Assembly: GCA_009776995.1 (NCBI GenBank)
Contig: WRMR01000027.1
Location: forward strand, 1 to 17,832
Origin: Planctomycetaceae bacterium
Lineage (GTDB): Bacteria; Planctomycetota; Planctomycetia; Pirellulales; Thermoguttaceae
Length of the DNA stretch: 17,832 nucleotides
Direction of reading: 5' to 3'
The translations under genes and the position numbers were made by a program. Positions 1-7,942 of the stretch are shown piece by piece. Position 1 is the first letter of the stretch. Every line of letters begins with the position of its first letter. The notes under the pieces are model-generated. The model worked only from the letters and a program-made list of their open reading frames with translations. It did not search any database and was not told the DNA's origin.

Positions 1-148
1 CCGAAGCAAAAATAAGATGCAAAATACTAAACCACTTCACAAAACTCGGACTGCCCGAATATTACGCAAAAAATCATTAGTCAACAACGCCCTTTGGAAA
101 CACTGTTTTGGTACGATACTTCACCCTAAACTTGGATATGACTCCCCC

Positions 149-1213
149 ATGAAAATCGCAACACGACTCTTGATTTTCCTGTTGGCCGGATTGACGTTCC
201 ATTGCTTGCCGCTCACGGCCCAGGAACAACGTTCGGCTGTGGTTCCTTTTGACACGCCTGACCCGACGGCACTTGAAGCTCCTGACGGCAGCGGGATTTA
301 TGTTTTCACAACGGCACCCGGCGTCAATATCACGCGGAGCAAGAACCTGATTGAATGGGAACGTTGTGGGCGGGTGTTCCAGGAAGCCGCTCCGGATTGG
401 GCGATAAAAATGGTGCCGGGAGCAAAGGCTATCTGGGCTCCCGACGTCGTATTTTTGAACGACAGGTATTACCTGTATTATTCCGTGTCAACATTCGGCG
501 GCCAACGGTCGGTCATTGGTGTGGCAACCAACACGACGCTCAACCCGGACGACCCGAACTACCAATGGGAAGACCAGGGAATTGTGCTGGAATCGCATCC
601 CGACCACACGGATTACAACGCGATCGACTCGGCGTTATTCGTCGATGAGGATGGTCGTGCCTATCTGTTTTGGGGTTCGTATTGGACCGGGCTGAAGGCG
701 GTCGAAGTCGATGCGAAAACGGGTAAACCGTTCAAATACCGCGACGGGGAACTGAAAATCCCGGCGGATTACCTGGCCGTTGCCCGTCGCGAATCCCAAC
801 GTGACACATCGCTTGAGGCACCCTACGTTGTCAAGCATGGCGAATACTATTACTTGTTCACTTCACGGGGTTCGTGCTGCGACTTCGAGCGAAGTACGTA
901 CCACATTGCCATCGGTCGCGCGACCGAACCGCTTGGGCCGTACCTCGACCGGAAAGGCCGGCGCATGGATGAAGGCGGCGGCACCGTGATCCTCTCCAGT
1001 ACCGAAAAATGGAAAGGCACCGGGCATAACGGTTTTTTCCTCACAAAAAATGCCGATGGCACACAACAGGACTGGCTGATTTTGGCTGCGTATGATATGG
1101 ACCGGGTTCGCCGCGGCCGATTGACGCAAGTGCGTCCCCTGCTTTGGGACGACGAAGGCTGGCCAGTGCCGGGCGAGGTGCTGTCCTGTCCCATGCAGGA
1201 ATACGGCCGGTGA
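149..1213 (+). CDS. Secreted GH43 family glycoside hydrolase, endo-arabinanase-like
   Basis: Predicted inverting glycoside hydrolase of family 43, closest in appearance to endo-1,5-alpha-L-arabinanases that cut pectin side-chain arabinan outside the cytoplasm. Numbered from the ATG at 149 (354 residues), residues 1-24 form a signal peptide (MKIATRLLIFLLAGLTF..., AQ after the likely cut). The five-bladed propeller hallmarks follow: D38 in DPT (general base), WAPD at 96-99, D160 in NAIDS (pKa modulator), E223 in LEAPY (general acid), and a later GTGHNGFF whose His suits the metal site of arabinanases. The spacing is nearly that of the D38/D158/E221 triad I recall for Cellvibrio Arb43A. The frame is open back to 17, but that extension puts 44 charged residues before the signal peptide, so 149 is preferred; no clear Shine-Dalgarno is visible. 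It converges on the heme protein gene. Substrate (arabinan, xylan or arabinoxylan) is inferred only. Confidence 0.85.
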   Translation: MKIATRLLIFLLAGLTFHCLPLTAQEQRSAVVPFDTPDPTALEAPDGSGIYVFTTAPGVNITRSKNLIEWERCGRVFQEAAPDWAIKMVPGAKAIWAPDVVFLNDRYYLYYSVSTFGGQRSVIGVATNTTLNPDDPNYQWEDQGIVLESHPDHTDYNAIDSALFVDEDGRAYLFWGSYWTGLKAVEVDAKTGKPFKYRDGELKIPADYLAVARRESQRDTSLEAPYVVKHGEYYYLFTSRGSCCDFERSTYHIAIGRATEPLGPYLDRKGRRMDEGGGTVILSSTEKWKGTGHNGFFLTKNADGTQQDWLILAAYDMDRVRRGRLTQVRPLLWDDEGWPVPGEVLSCPMQEYGR

Positions 1214-1241
1214 TCTCAGAGCGAGCGTCAGGATTTTAGGA

Positions 1242-1337
1242 GTCGTGCCAAAAAACGTGAATATTTTAATCAGAGCCGTGAAAGTCATCAAGCGGAATAA
1301 CCGCTCCGTGACCGTCGCGGCTCTGATGGAACGAACA
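1242..1337. repeat. Palindromic intergenic repeat, copy 1
   Basis: Perfect 10-bp arms ATCAGAGCCG (1269-1278) and CGGCTCTGAT (1318-1327) enclose a second hairpin, AGCGG-AATAA-CCGCT (1291-1305), with GTCA/TGAC pairs between them. The same element recurs at about 13066-13189, including the left flank (GTCGTGCC...ACGTGAA) and the right flank (TCTGATG...CGAACA). It sits between two convergent genes and could end transcription from both sides, although no long T tract follows. A REP-like mobile palindrome is the other reading. Confidence 0.7.
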
Positions 1338-1383
1338 ACGTGTTTTTGCACGATTTTCCAAGTTTGAAAGGACGCCACATACA

Positions 1384-4300
1384 TCAATAAACCGTCGGCG
1401 ATTTGAGCACTTCCAGATCGCGCCGGGGCGTGTCCCAGGCACGTTGGACAGCTTCTTCCACCATCTTGCGCATCAGCACATAATCCGGGTCAAGCTGGTC
1501 GGCGTAAACGGGATGGGTGCAGAGTTCCGTGCCACCGGCGCGTTTCGGCAACGGTGCCGTTAAAAACCGGCTTTTCTCCGGCGCGAAAATATTGACCCAA
1601 TCCAAACGCGACACCGCCGCAGGTTCGTGACATTCGGCACATCGCCTGGCATGGACTTCGGCGATCTGTTTTTGCAACTTTTGATCGGCGGGCATGTCAT
1701 AAGGCGCGCGTTTCGGCCGCGAGTTGACGAAATTGTTATGATACGGGGCGTTCGCGTCAATCCAGGTCACAAGCCGATACCAGCTTTCGTCACCCGGCTT
1801 GATCATTTCGGAACACGGCCCGTTGAGAATCACGTCGACCAACTTACTCTTCGTCGAACCAAACTGTCGCGTTTGCGTCAACTCGCTGGCCGGAGCGTGT
1901 TTGTCGGAATACGTGATCAAATCGTTTTCGATCATCGTGCGGTAGGAACGGTTCAGGCCGTCAAAATTCAGCGTGCGAAACGTTGTTTTCATAGGTGCAC
2001 CGGCAAGCAGGCCGCCGGAAAAATCCAATCCGCTGGCGGGTTCCAAGCCCGAATGACACGAGGCGCAATACCGGTCCAGCACCGGCTGCACGTCGGCCAG
2101 GTAATTGATGCAACGCTGATCACCCCACGGCGGCGGTTCGGGAATCGACGGCTCCCGTTGCATGGCCAGCGTGTATCCGTCCGAGGCATGGACTGCCGCA
2201 ACCGAGCGCGTTTCGTGACAGCCGACGCACCCGCGTGTTTCGCCCGGTTGAAAACTGATAAACGACCGCATCCGTTTGATTTCCCGCTTGTCCTTGTCGA
2301 GCAGTTGGAAGTAAACCGAAACGTCGGACGGCACATAAAACGACGCACTTCCGTCGGCTTCGACCGGAACCTCGCCATAGATGAGTGCCGGTGCCCAGCT
2401 CAAGCCCCAACTGCTGCCATCGACCTCGTAACGCTGACCACCGGTTTCTTTCGTGTAGGGCCAGCCGATGCGCCGGGCGATGCGGAGATATTTCACCTCG
2501 TCCGGGTCAATGCCGTCCACGCCGAACGTCACGTCGCTCACCGTGCAAAGGGCGCGATTGCCGAGTTCCGGGTCAAGGTTGCTCGGCAGAACCGGCGGCT
2601 TGTCGCGCGGGCGAAGCGGCATCGGGAACGACGACGAAATCGCCGGGTCTTTGTAAATCAGTTCCTTGTTGCCGAACACGTCGATCAGGTACAAGCCGTA
2701 CCCGCACTCGTCCGCACCGCGAAACGTATCCGTGCCGCCCGGACGATGATCGTTGCTGTACGTGTAGGACGCAAGGAAAAACTTGTCCGAAAGCGGCCAG
2801 GGATACATGTAATAACCGCCGTTTTCCACAACGCCGCCTTCCCCGACCACCGTACCCGACATGCCACCTTCCGGCGGAAGCACTCCGGGCGTCACAATGC
2901 GGATGCCCTCTTCGCTGTTCAGGCCAACGTTCGGCGAGAGCAGGCAAACCGGACCGCACGCAAGAGTATGATGTGCCGCAGCAATCGAAACGAACTTTCG
3001 CCCCTCTCCTTGCGATGAATGGGGAATTTCCCGCGTGTTCTCAAACGCCCAGGGGTTGTCGATATGCTGCTTGAACAGGGCGTCCGCTCCCGTGCCATCC
3101 GGCTTGATATACCACACCGATTGAATCGTCGCCCAGCCGCGTTCCTGATATTCCCAACGGCAATAACCGATCGTGCCGTCGTTGAAAACATGCGGCTGAT
3201 AATCGCCGTCCTTGTTGTAGCTCAACCACCGCAAGCCCGTGCCGTCCGGCTTGACGGTGTAAAGGTTGCACGACGTTTCGTCATGAAATGGTCCGTTGTT
3301 GCATTGCAGCGAAAACCCGCAACGTTCGGACACGAACACGATATTGCCGTTCGGAAGGTAGGCGGGATCAAGATCGCTCCACATTTTATCGTTCGTGATT
3401 TGCCGCAAACCGGTGCCGTCGGTCTTGATTTCGTAAATATGAATCGGCTCCTGCGACAAGCGAAGATCATGCCCGATCATACGTTCCGCACCGACCGGTG
3501 GCGGCCAGTCCGGGAATGCAAAGTTCTCCTGTTTCGCGTAACCGAACACGATGCGGTCGCCGTCCCACCAGAGGTCGATGCCGCGAACATGGCCCGCCCC
3601 CAGTTGACCGTTAATGAGCGGCGTGACTTTCTGGTCAGTGCCATCCAGCGAGAACGGTTTGTCAAGAACGCAAATGTCCCCGCCGGGCCGTGACACCCAG
3701 GGCATGTGATTCAAACAAATATCGGGATACGTTTGCTGCGTGTAACGTTTGACGAAAAGAAGCTGCCCGAAATCCACCAACGGATTCATCATCGCCAGCT
3801 TGCGACCCAGCCAACGTAACCGCAAATACCCGGCACGGTCATTTTGACCGATTTCGGGAACATCGCCGTATTCCTTTTCCACGGCCGTTGTATCGACTTC
3901 CTGGGATTTCAAGTATTCCAGTAATTTTGCGATTTTTTCGCGCGTTTCCACAATCGGAAAGCTGTTGTCGAGCGTCGGATCGGGTTTACTTTTGGCCGTT
4001 GACCATTGACTCAAACTGCTTTGCTCTGTGGGCTTCCAGAGGGCAAGGTTTTCCTCTGGATGGTCGAAACCATACACTTCCACTTCGTCCAGGTGAAAAA
4101 AGATTGGCTTGGCACTTGGGATTTGCAACCGCAAAAATCTCGCGGAAACTTTGCCTTGGTCGAAGGAAATGTCAAGCGGTTTTTCCCCGGAAATCCCACC
4201 GAAATGCCTGCCGCTGCAATCATGAATGAGCGTCCAATTCTTCGCGTCGTCCGACGCGAAAATCTGCATCGTATCGGCATTGTGCAAACCGGGTGCGTAA

Positions 4301-4626
4301 TCCAGCCGATTGTAAACGACAATCCGCGCAATTGTTGTCGGTTCCGACAAATCGACCTGCCACCAGGGGTTTGGTTCCTGCCCGGTGTGAAACGCGTATT
4401 TGCCGTTTTTGACGCCGTCCACCGCTCCGGCGGCGTCCAAAGCCGTTGTGACGTGCGTCGAAGCTCCCGCTTTCACTGCGTGCCACGAGGCCGCCTGTTG
4501 GAGCCAGTCCGCCTCAATCATCTCAGGCGATAACTTGTCCCGTTCCGCCGCTCCGGTCACAGGCAATAGGGAGAAAACGATCATCACAACCAAACCTGAC
4601 AAAATAAGACGAGTTAAAGACATCAT
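1384..4626 (-). CDS. Secreted discoidin-domain, HzsA-like triheme cytochrome c protein
   Basis: Exported multidomain protein of 1080 residues. A signal peptide covers about 1-27. A discoidin (F5/8 type C) domain at about 65-187 (AVDG, WWQVDLSE, RIVVYNR, DEVEVYGF) would bind carbohydrate. The region after about 380 resembles hydrazine synthase subunit alpha: repeated PDGTGL / TDGTGLRQIT blade motifs suggest a beta-propeller, then come three CXXCH heme-c motifs, CVGCH 800-804, CASCH 854-858 and CAECH 996-1000. Heme attachment implies export and periplasmic cytochrome c maturation. HzsA-related proteins occur in planctomycetes that are not anammox bacteria, and no other hydrazine synthase subunit lies here, so hydrazine synthesis is not implied; a redox role linked to polymer breakdown is speculation. 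The start at 4626 has AAGGA 8 nt upstream and directly precedes the signal peptide. The frame stays open to 4953, but that part overlaps the HEAT gene end and contains a decayed repeat. Confidence 0.85.
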   Translation of the reverse strand: MMSLTRLILSGLVVMIVFSLLPVTGAAERDKLSPEMIEADWLQQAASWHAVKAGASTHVTTALDAAGAVDGVKNGKYAFHTGQEPNPWWQVDLSEPTTIARIVVYNRLDYAPGLHNADTMQIFASDDAKNWTLIHDCSGRHFGGISGEKPLDISFDQGKVSARFLRLQIPSAKPIFFHLDEVEVYGFDHPEENLALWKPTEQSSLSQWSTAKSKPDPTLDNSFPIVETREKIAKLLEYLKSQEVDTTAVEKEYGDVPEIGQNDRAGYLRLRWLGRKLAMMNPLVDFGQLLFVKRYTQQTYPDICLNHMPWVSRPGGDICVLDKPFSLDGTDQKVTPLINGQLGAGHVRGIDLWWDGDRIVFGYAKQENFAFPDWPPPVGAERMIGHDLRLSQEPIHIYEIKTDGTGLRQITNDKMWSDLDPAYLPNGNIVFVSERCGFSLQCNNGPFHDETSCNLYTVKPDGTGLRWLSYNKDGDYQPHVFNDGTIGYCRWEYQERGWATIQSVWYIKPDGTGADALFKQHIDNPWAFENTREIPHSSQGEGRKFVSIAAAHHTLACGPVCLLSPNVGLNSEEGIRIVTPGVLPPEGGMSGTVVGEGGVVENGGYYMYPWPLSDKFFLASYTYSNDHRPGGTDTFRGADECGYGLYLIDVFGNKELIYKDPAISSSFPMPLRPRDKPPVLPSNLDPELGNRALCTVSDVTFGVDGIDPDEVKYLRIARRIGWPYTKETGGQRYEVDGSSWGLSWAPALIYGEVPVEADGSASFYVPSDVSVYFQLLDKDKREIKRMRSFISFQPGETRGCVGCHETRSVAAVHASDGYTLAMQREPSIPEPPPWGDQRCINYLADVQPVLDRYCASCHSGLEPASGLDFSGGLLAGAPMKTTFRTLNFDGLNRSYRTMIENDLITYSDKHAPASELTQTRQFGSTKSKLVDVILNGPCSEMIKPGDESWYRLVTWIDANAPYHNNFVNSRPKRAPYDMPADQKLQKQIAEVHARRCAECHEPAAVSRLDWVNIFAPEKSRFLTAPLPKRAGGTELCTHPVYADQLDPDYVLMRKMVEEAVQRAWDTPRRDLEVLKSPTVY

Positions 4627-4634
4627 GGGAATGA

Positions 4635-4639
4635 TCCTT
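4635..4639 (-). promoter_or_regulatory. Ribosome binding site that decides the heme protein start
   Basis: AAGGA on the minus strand, 8 nt before the ATG at 4626. It supports that start over upstream in-frame ATGs (4644, 4953) and places the signal peptide at the N-terminus. Confidence 0.6.
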
Positions 4640-4676
4640 GACATAAGGGATAACACTTCAGTGGAAAAATTGTTTT

Positions 4677-4758
4677 GCATCCCTGGAGATGCATCACCCG
4701 ATGGAGAATGTGATGTGATGATTTGTATCGAAGGGTTGGATCGCCCTGAAAGGACGAT
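4677..4758. repeat. Decayed copy of the CCCTGAAAGGG palindromic repeat
   Basis: ATCGCCCTGAAAGG (4740-4753) is identical to the reverse complement of part of the repeat at 15548-15561. A small hairpin, GCATC-CCTGGA-GATGC (4677-4692), lies where the other copies carry an outer palindrome, so order and orientation look conserved although the middle has diverged. It occupies the gap between the HEAT gene and the heme protein gene, and belongs to the repeat family seen twice upstream of flhA. Confidence 0.45.
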
Positions 4759-4834
4759 AGGAATACGGCGTCTTTTCAGCTTGCCATTGAGTTCGGCACA
4801 CCCGCACTCAATGCCTTCAATACAATCATAATAG

Positions 4835-4866
4835 AAAAAAAATCTTTTTCCAGACACGGAAAAAAA
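4835..4866 (-). terminator. Intrinsic terminator-like hairpin after the HEAT-repeat gene
   Basis: Read on the minus strand right after the TAG stop: TTTTTCC, loop GTGTCT, GGAAAAA, then GATTTTTTTT. This is a 7-bp, mostly A-U stem followed by a run of eight U (A's at 4835-4842). The stem is weak, but position and U tract fit factor-independent termination, which would separate this gene from the downstream heme protein gene. Confidence 0.5.
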
Positions 4867-4867
4867 T

Positions 4868-6460
4868 CTATACGTCGTATTTGAGCATGCCCCGGATTTC
4901 ATAGACACGTTGGGCAAAAACACGGACTTCCGCATTTCCGTCATGCACGGCAACGCTTCTCAGAAACCGGCGACTCATTTCGGTAATACCAAACGCAAGC
5001 AATTTTACGGCCAGCAATCGTAAAGCGGGGTCATGTTCTTGTTTGACAAGTTTCACCAGCGACGTTTCATACGTCACAGCCTTTTTATCCTCAAGAATCA
5101 GATTCATTAAAAATTCTTTGTGCGGCTGGATGGGATTTTCAAGTTCACGGGCGATGGTTTCCTGCATCTTGGGGTCGATTTGTTGAATCACCCTGAGCAT
5201 GAAATTGCGCTGTTCCTCCGACAGAGCCTCAAAGGATTGAAGCAGCCGTTCCATGCGAAATTCGGTCAATTCCCCGGCGACCACCTTGCGCACTTCTTCG
5301 TGTGGCGAGTTGATATAACACAAGAGTCTGCTTGTGGCACCCGGGATACCGCGTGGTCGCAATTGCATCAATGCCGCCGCCTGAATGTCCGGGAACTCAC
5401 TTTCCGACGCCAGGAGAACCAGTCGGTCACCGTCCGTCGTCTGCATTTGACGCAATCGTTCAAGAACCGCCGTTTTGCCATCGCGACTGCCGAAACGTAG
5501 TACGGTTTCATAAACGACCGCCTTCTCATGGTCACTCATGCCGGAGCAACGCACCAGTTCCACTAAAAACCGGTGACATCCTTCGTCGAGTTCTTTGAGA
5601 CGGTGGCGAATCTCGCCCAACCAATCGAAACGACGGATATGCGACAGGTTTTCGCGCAATGTCCCCGTCGGGTTGTAACCCACCGTTTCAAGCAACATGC
5701 GGACAAACGCACGGTCCGTCCGACGGGCTGCGACGGACAAAAGACTGTTCGGTGCGATGGTCGTCTCAAGTTGACGAACCAGAAAACGCATGACTTGAGG
5801 GTCTTGCGAATCCGTCAGTTTGCGAACAAAAGGTGCGCGCGCCGGGTGATTCGGGTTGCCCAGCAGAGAGCGGATTTCGCTGCTGGGATCGCTGAAACGC
5901 TCACTCAAACGAAAGAACACGTCGATGAAAATCGCGCGCTCGTGACGCTGCCAGGATGAAAACCCGCGGTCCAGGGCATCGGCAATTTCCACCAGTGTAT
6001 AGCCATAAGGTGTATGACGGGGAATGACGCCTCGAAATTCCTGAGAAAAATAATCCACCAGATGCGTCACCGCCCATTGCACCACGCCCAAATGGTTGCT
6101 TGTTCCGAGCGCGAGGTGATGCAATAACAGCGGGATCGCCGAATAAGGACGCAAAGTCTTAATCGCTGCAATGGCATTGTTTTGGACTTCGGAGCTTTCA
6201 TTCAACAGAGCCATCCGAATCGCCGGGCCCAGTTTGTCCAGATGGGACGCCAAAAGAGTGTGCTGTTCCGGAGTGAGCTGGTCAAATGCTTTGACCAGTT
6301 CGAACATGCCGGACGGTTGATTCTTGACCACCACTTCCCGGCTCGCAAGAAGGGAAATCTTCGGTTCGGACGACGAAACCGCAGAATGAAGCGCACGGGA
6401 AGCGGCCTTCCCTTTCGAAGAACTCAAGACGCGTATCGTTTTTTCCAATGTTTCGCTCAC
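4868..6460 (-). CDS. HEAT-repeat protein
   Basis: A 530-residue, nearly all-helical protein without signal peptide or membrane segment, so probably cytoplasmic. Repeated paired-helix units of HEAT type run through most of its length, for example VQNNAIAAIKTLRPYSAIPLLLHHL, QDPQVMRFLVRQLE, FPDIQAAALMQLRPRGIPGATSRLL and HDPALRLLAVKLLAFG. Such solenoids are protein-binding scaffolds; no catalytic motif is visible, so no function is assigned. I chose a GTG start at 6460 because GGAGA lies 6 nt upstream (6467-6471). A TTG-initiated frame extends to 6586 but would add a basic, low-complexity leader. The gene follows the barrel gene on the same strand after 242 bp and ends in a terminator-like hairpin, so it may be a single-gene unit. 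Confidence 0.75.
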   Translation of the reverse strand: MSETLEKTIRVLSSSKGKAASRALHSAVSSSEPKISLLASREVVVKNQPSGMFELVKAFDQLTPEQHTLLASHLDKLGPAIRMALLNESSEVQNNAIAAIKTLRPYSAIPLLLHHLALGTSNHLGVVQWAVTHLVDYFSQEFRGVIPRHTPYGYTLVEIADALDRGFSSWQRHERAIFIDVFFRLSERFSDPSSEIRSLLGNPNHPARAPFVRKLTDSQDPQVMRFLVRQLETTIAPNSLLSVAARRTDRAFVRMLLETVGYNPTGTLRENLSHIRRFDWLGEIRHRLKELDEGCHRFLVELVRCSGMSDHEKAVVYETVLRFGSRDGKTAVLERLRQMQTTDGDRLVLLASESEFPDIQAAALMQLRPRGIPGATSRLLCYINSPHEEVRKVVAGELTEFRMERLLQSFEALSEEQRNFMLRVIQQIDPKMQETIARELENPIQPHKEFLMNLILEDKKAVTYETSLVKLVKQEHDPALRLLAVKLLAFGITEMSRRFLRSVAVHDGNAEVRVFAQRVYEIRGMLKYDV

Positions 6461-6702
6461 GACCTGTCTCCGACACTCCCCGCTCTCCCGTGTGACCAAC
6501 TTTTTGCGGTTCCCGCCTTTGGAAAGAATACGTGATTTTTCGTCAAAGTCAATTTTTTCGTAATGGAATTGGAATTTTAACAACAATCTCAGTAAAAAAT
6601 CTGGGTGCTGTAAAACCTGTCAGTTTTATCGACACTTCAGGCGGGCGTACTATGAAATTTCTGCCGTGAAATCGAAACTCTCTGATGCTATTGACGGTGA
6701 TC
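6461..6702. other. Spacer between barrel and HEAT genes
   Basis: No gene is seen. It contains a small inverted repeat, TAAAAC-ctgtca-GTTTTA (6611-6628), and a palindrome GGTGA-TC-TCACC (6696-6707) that straddles the stop codon of the barrel gene. I could not find a convincing -35/-10 pair for the HEAT gene. Confidence 0.35.
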
Positions 6703-7740
6703 TCACCACGAAAGAAGTAACATCACCGAACCGCAATGTGTTGTTTCGTATTTATTGAACGTGAGATCATAATCGACGAAAAAGCTGAAGAATGAACCGA
6801 AATGCAGTTTCAGTCCTGTACCGAACCAGAGCCAGTCACGGCCGAGGTTCCCATCAAGGTACAACTGGGTCGGTGTGGTCATCCCGGAAACCGACCCAAA
6901 TCGTTGCACACGGATCGGATCGTCACTGCCAAGGTAGTTGTGCAGCCACGACAATCGGGTTTGCCAGTTGAGAATCGGTCCCAAAGGGCGAAAAGCACGA
7001 ACTCCGAGATTGGAATACAACGCATTGCAGGCGGCACTGCGAAAGAGAACACCTTGCCAGTTGTCCATTTCACTTTGCCGCAACCAGCGGTAGTCGAACG
7101 TTAAATGGGGACGCAATCGCCATTTTTCCAATTCAATGTCCAAACCAAACTCGCTATTTCCGCCAAGTTGCCAGCCACTGCCGGTGAAAGTGCCGTTATT
7201 GGGCGTATGAAAATCATGATTGTCGAAACCGCCGTTCAAACCGAAACGCATGAAGAGACCATCACCATAGCTGGTCCAACACAGTCCGAAAAGATGGTGC
7301 GTTGAATCCAGTTCGGCGTTGGTGAGAAAAGGAAACGGCGATGACATGACCGAGAGTGTCGGCGAAGAGTAAGAATAATAAAGACCGGTTGTAAACATGC
7401 CGCCACTCGGCAGGTCGATGCCGAATTGCATGCCGGTGTCAGTGTTTTTCAGCTTGTCGAAAATCAATGATTTTGGACGCAAGCGACCTTCATAGCCATA
7501 CAAATTTGCCCAAAGGCCGTAATTTCGCAGATATCGTGTGTAACGATTTTGCCCGCGAATCAACATCTCAAAATCGCGTTCAGTATCCCAGCTCCACGAG
7601 TTTTCGTGATTGGTGTACAGAATTAATGGCTCACACTCCGTTGCCGCATGACTGGACTCGCGAAGCGACGGGACATTCTGACACAGGATCACAAGGAAAA
7701 TCAAACTGGCAAAATATCGCATCCTGACGATGGGGGGCAT
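6703..7740 (-). CDS. Outer-membrane autotransporter-type beta-barrel protein without passenger
   Basis: A 345-residue protein with a signal peptide (about 1-33, ending near SSHA) followed almost entirely by alternating, aromatic-rich amphipathic strands. The last third resembles the C-terminal translocator barrel of autotransporters: SWLHNYLGSDDPIRVQRFG, LYLDGNLGRDWLWFGTGLKL, SFFSFFVDYDLTFN, then a final strand ending in the aromatic residue W (VMLLLSW), as expected of an outer-membrane insertion signal. There is little room for a classical passenger; only about 70 residues separate the signal from the first clear strands. Stand-alone barrels of this type are known to me in planctomycetes, but their function is unknown. 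ATG 7740 is used; ATG 7722 (MRYFASL) is also possible, and neither has a strong ribosome binding site. A plain porin-like barrel is the main alternative. Confidence 0.65.
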   Translation of the reverse strand: MPPIVRMRYFASLIFLVILCQNVPSLRESSHAATECEPLILYTNHENSWSWDTERDFEMLIRGQNRYTRYLRNYGLWANLYGYEGRLRPKSLIFDKLKNTDTGMQFGIDLPSGGMFTTGLYYSYSSPTLSVMSSPFPFLTNAELDSTHHLFGLCWTSYGDGLFMRFGLNGGFDNHDFHTPNNGTFTGSGWQLGGNSEFGLDIELEKWRLRPHLTFDYRWLRQSEMDNWQGVLFRSAACNALYSNLGVRAFRPLGPILNWQTRLSWLHNYLGSDDPIRVQRFGSVSGMTTPTQLYLDGNLGRDWLWFGTGLKLHFGSFFSFFVDYDLTFNKYETTHCGSVMLLLSW

Positions 7741-7942
7741 GGCATCTGTCCGTGACTCTTGCTTTGCGGAAAAGAAAAATTAATGTGACATATCAATGAC
7801 TATCGTCACGGAATAATTAAAATAAAAGTAAAAGTCGGCGCATTCTATGTTTTTTGCCAAAAAGAGTCGGGGGATCAAAAGTCAGAAGGAGGCGGACACA
7901 CTGTGACCGCCGCAGTTTCGACAAACCGTAAAACAACAGAAT
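7741..7942. other. Leader of the barrel gene with a near-perfect palindrome
   Basis: AT-rich 202-bp spacer with no gene. At 7891-7911 lies a 21-bp near-perfect palindrome, arms GGCGG and CCGCC around CACA/TGTG with one A-A mismatch. It is 32 bp past the stop of the 85-residue gene and 150 bp ahead of the barrel gene, so it could be a terminator stem (no U tract seen) or an operator. Confidence 0.4.

Noticed and set aside
863..1387. Minus-strand open frame running from the GH43 gene end across the palindromic repeat
   Set aside because: It overlaps the catalytic GH43 gene and noncoding repeat, and has no protein-like features.
1627..3018. Long plus-strand open frame of 463 codons opposite the heme protein gene
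   Set aside because: It is Arg/Val-rich antisense sequence with no domain, and the minus strand carries intact domains and heme motifs.
4109..4127. Sigma-54-like TTGGCAC ... TTGCA
   Set aside because: It lies inside a coding region and the GG and GC elements are 12 rather than 10 bases apart.
1384..4626. Hydrazine synthase, hence an anammox organism
   Set aside because: No other hydrazine synthase subunit or related cytochrome gene is present, and HzsA-like proteins with discoidin domains occur in planctomycetes that are not anammox bacteria.
4627..4953. N-terminal extension of the heme protein to ATG 4953
   Set aside because: It overlaps the end of the HEAT gene, runs through a decayed repeat and a terminator-like hairpin, and would bury the signal peptide.
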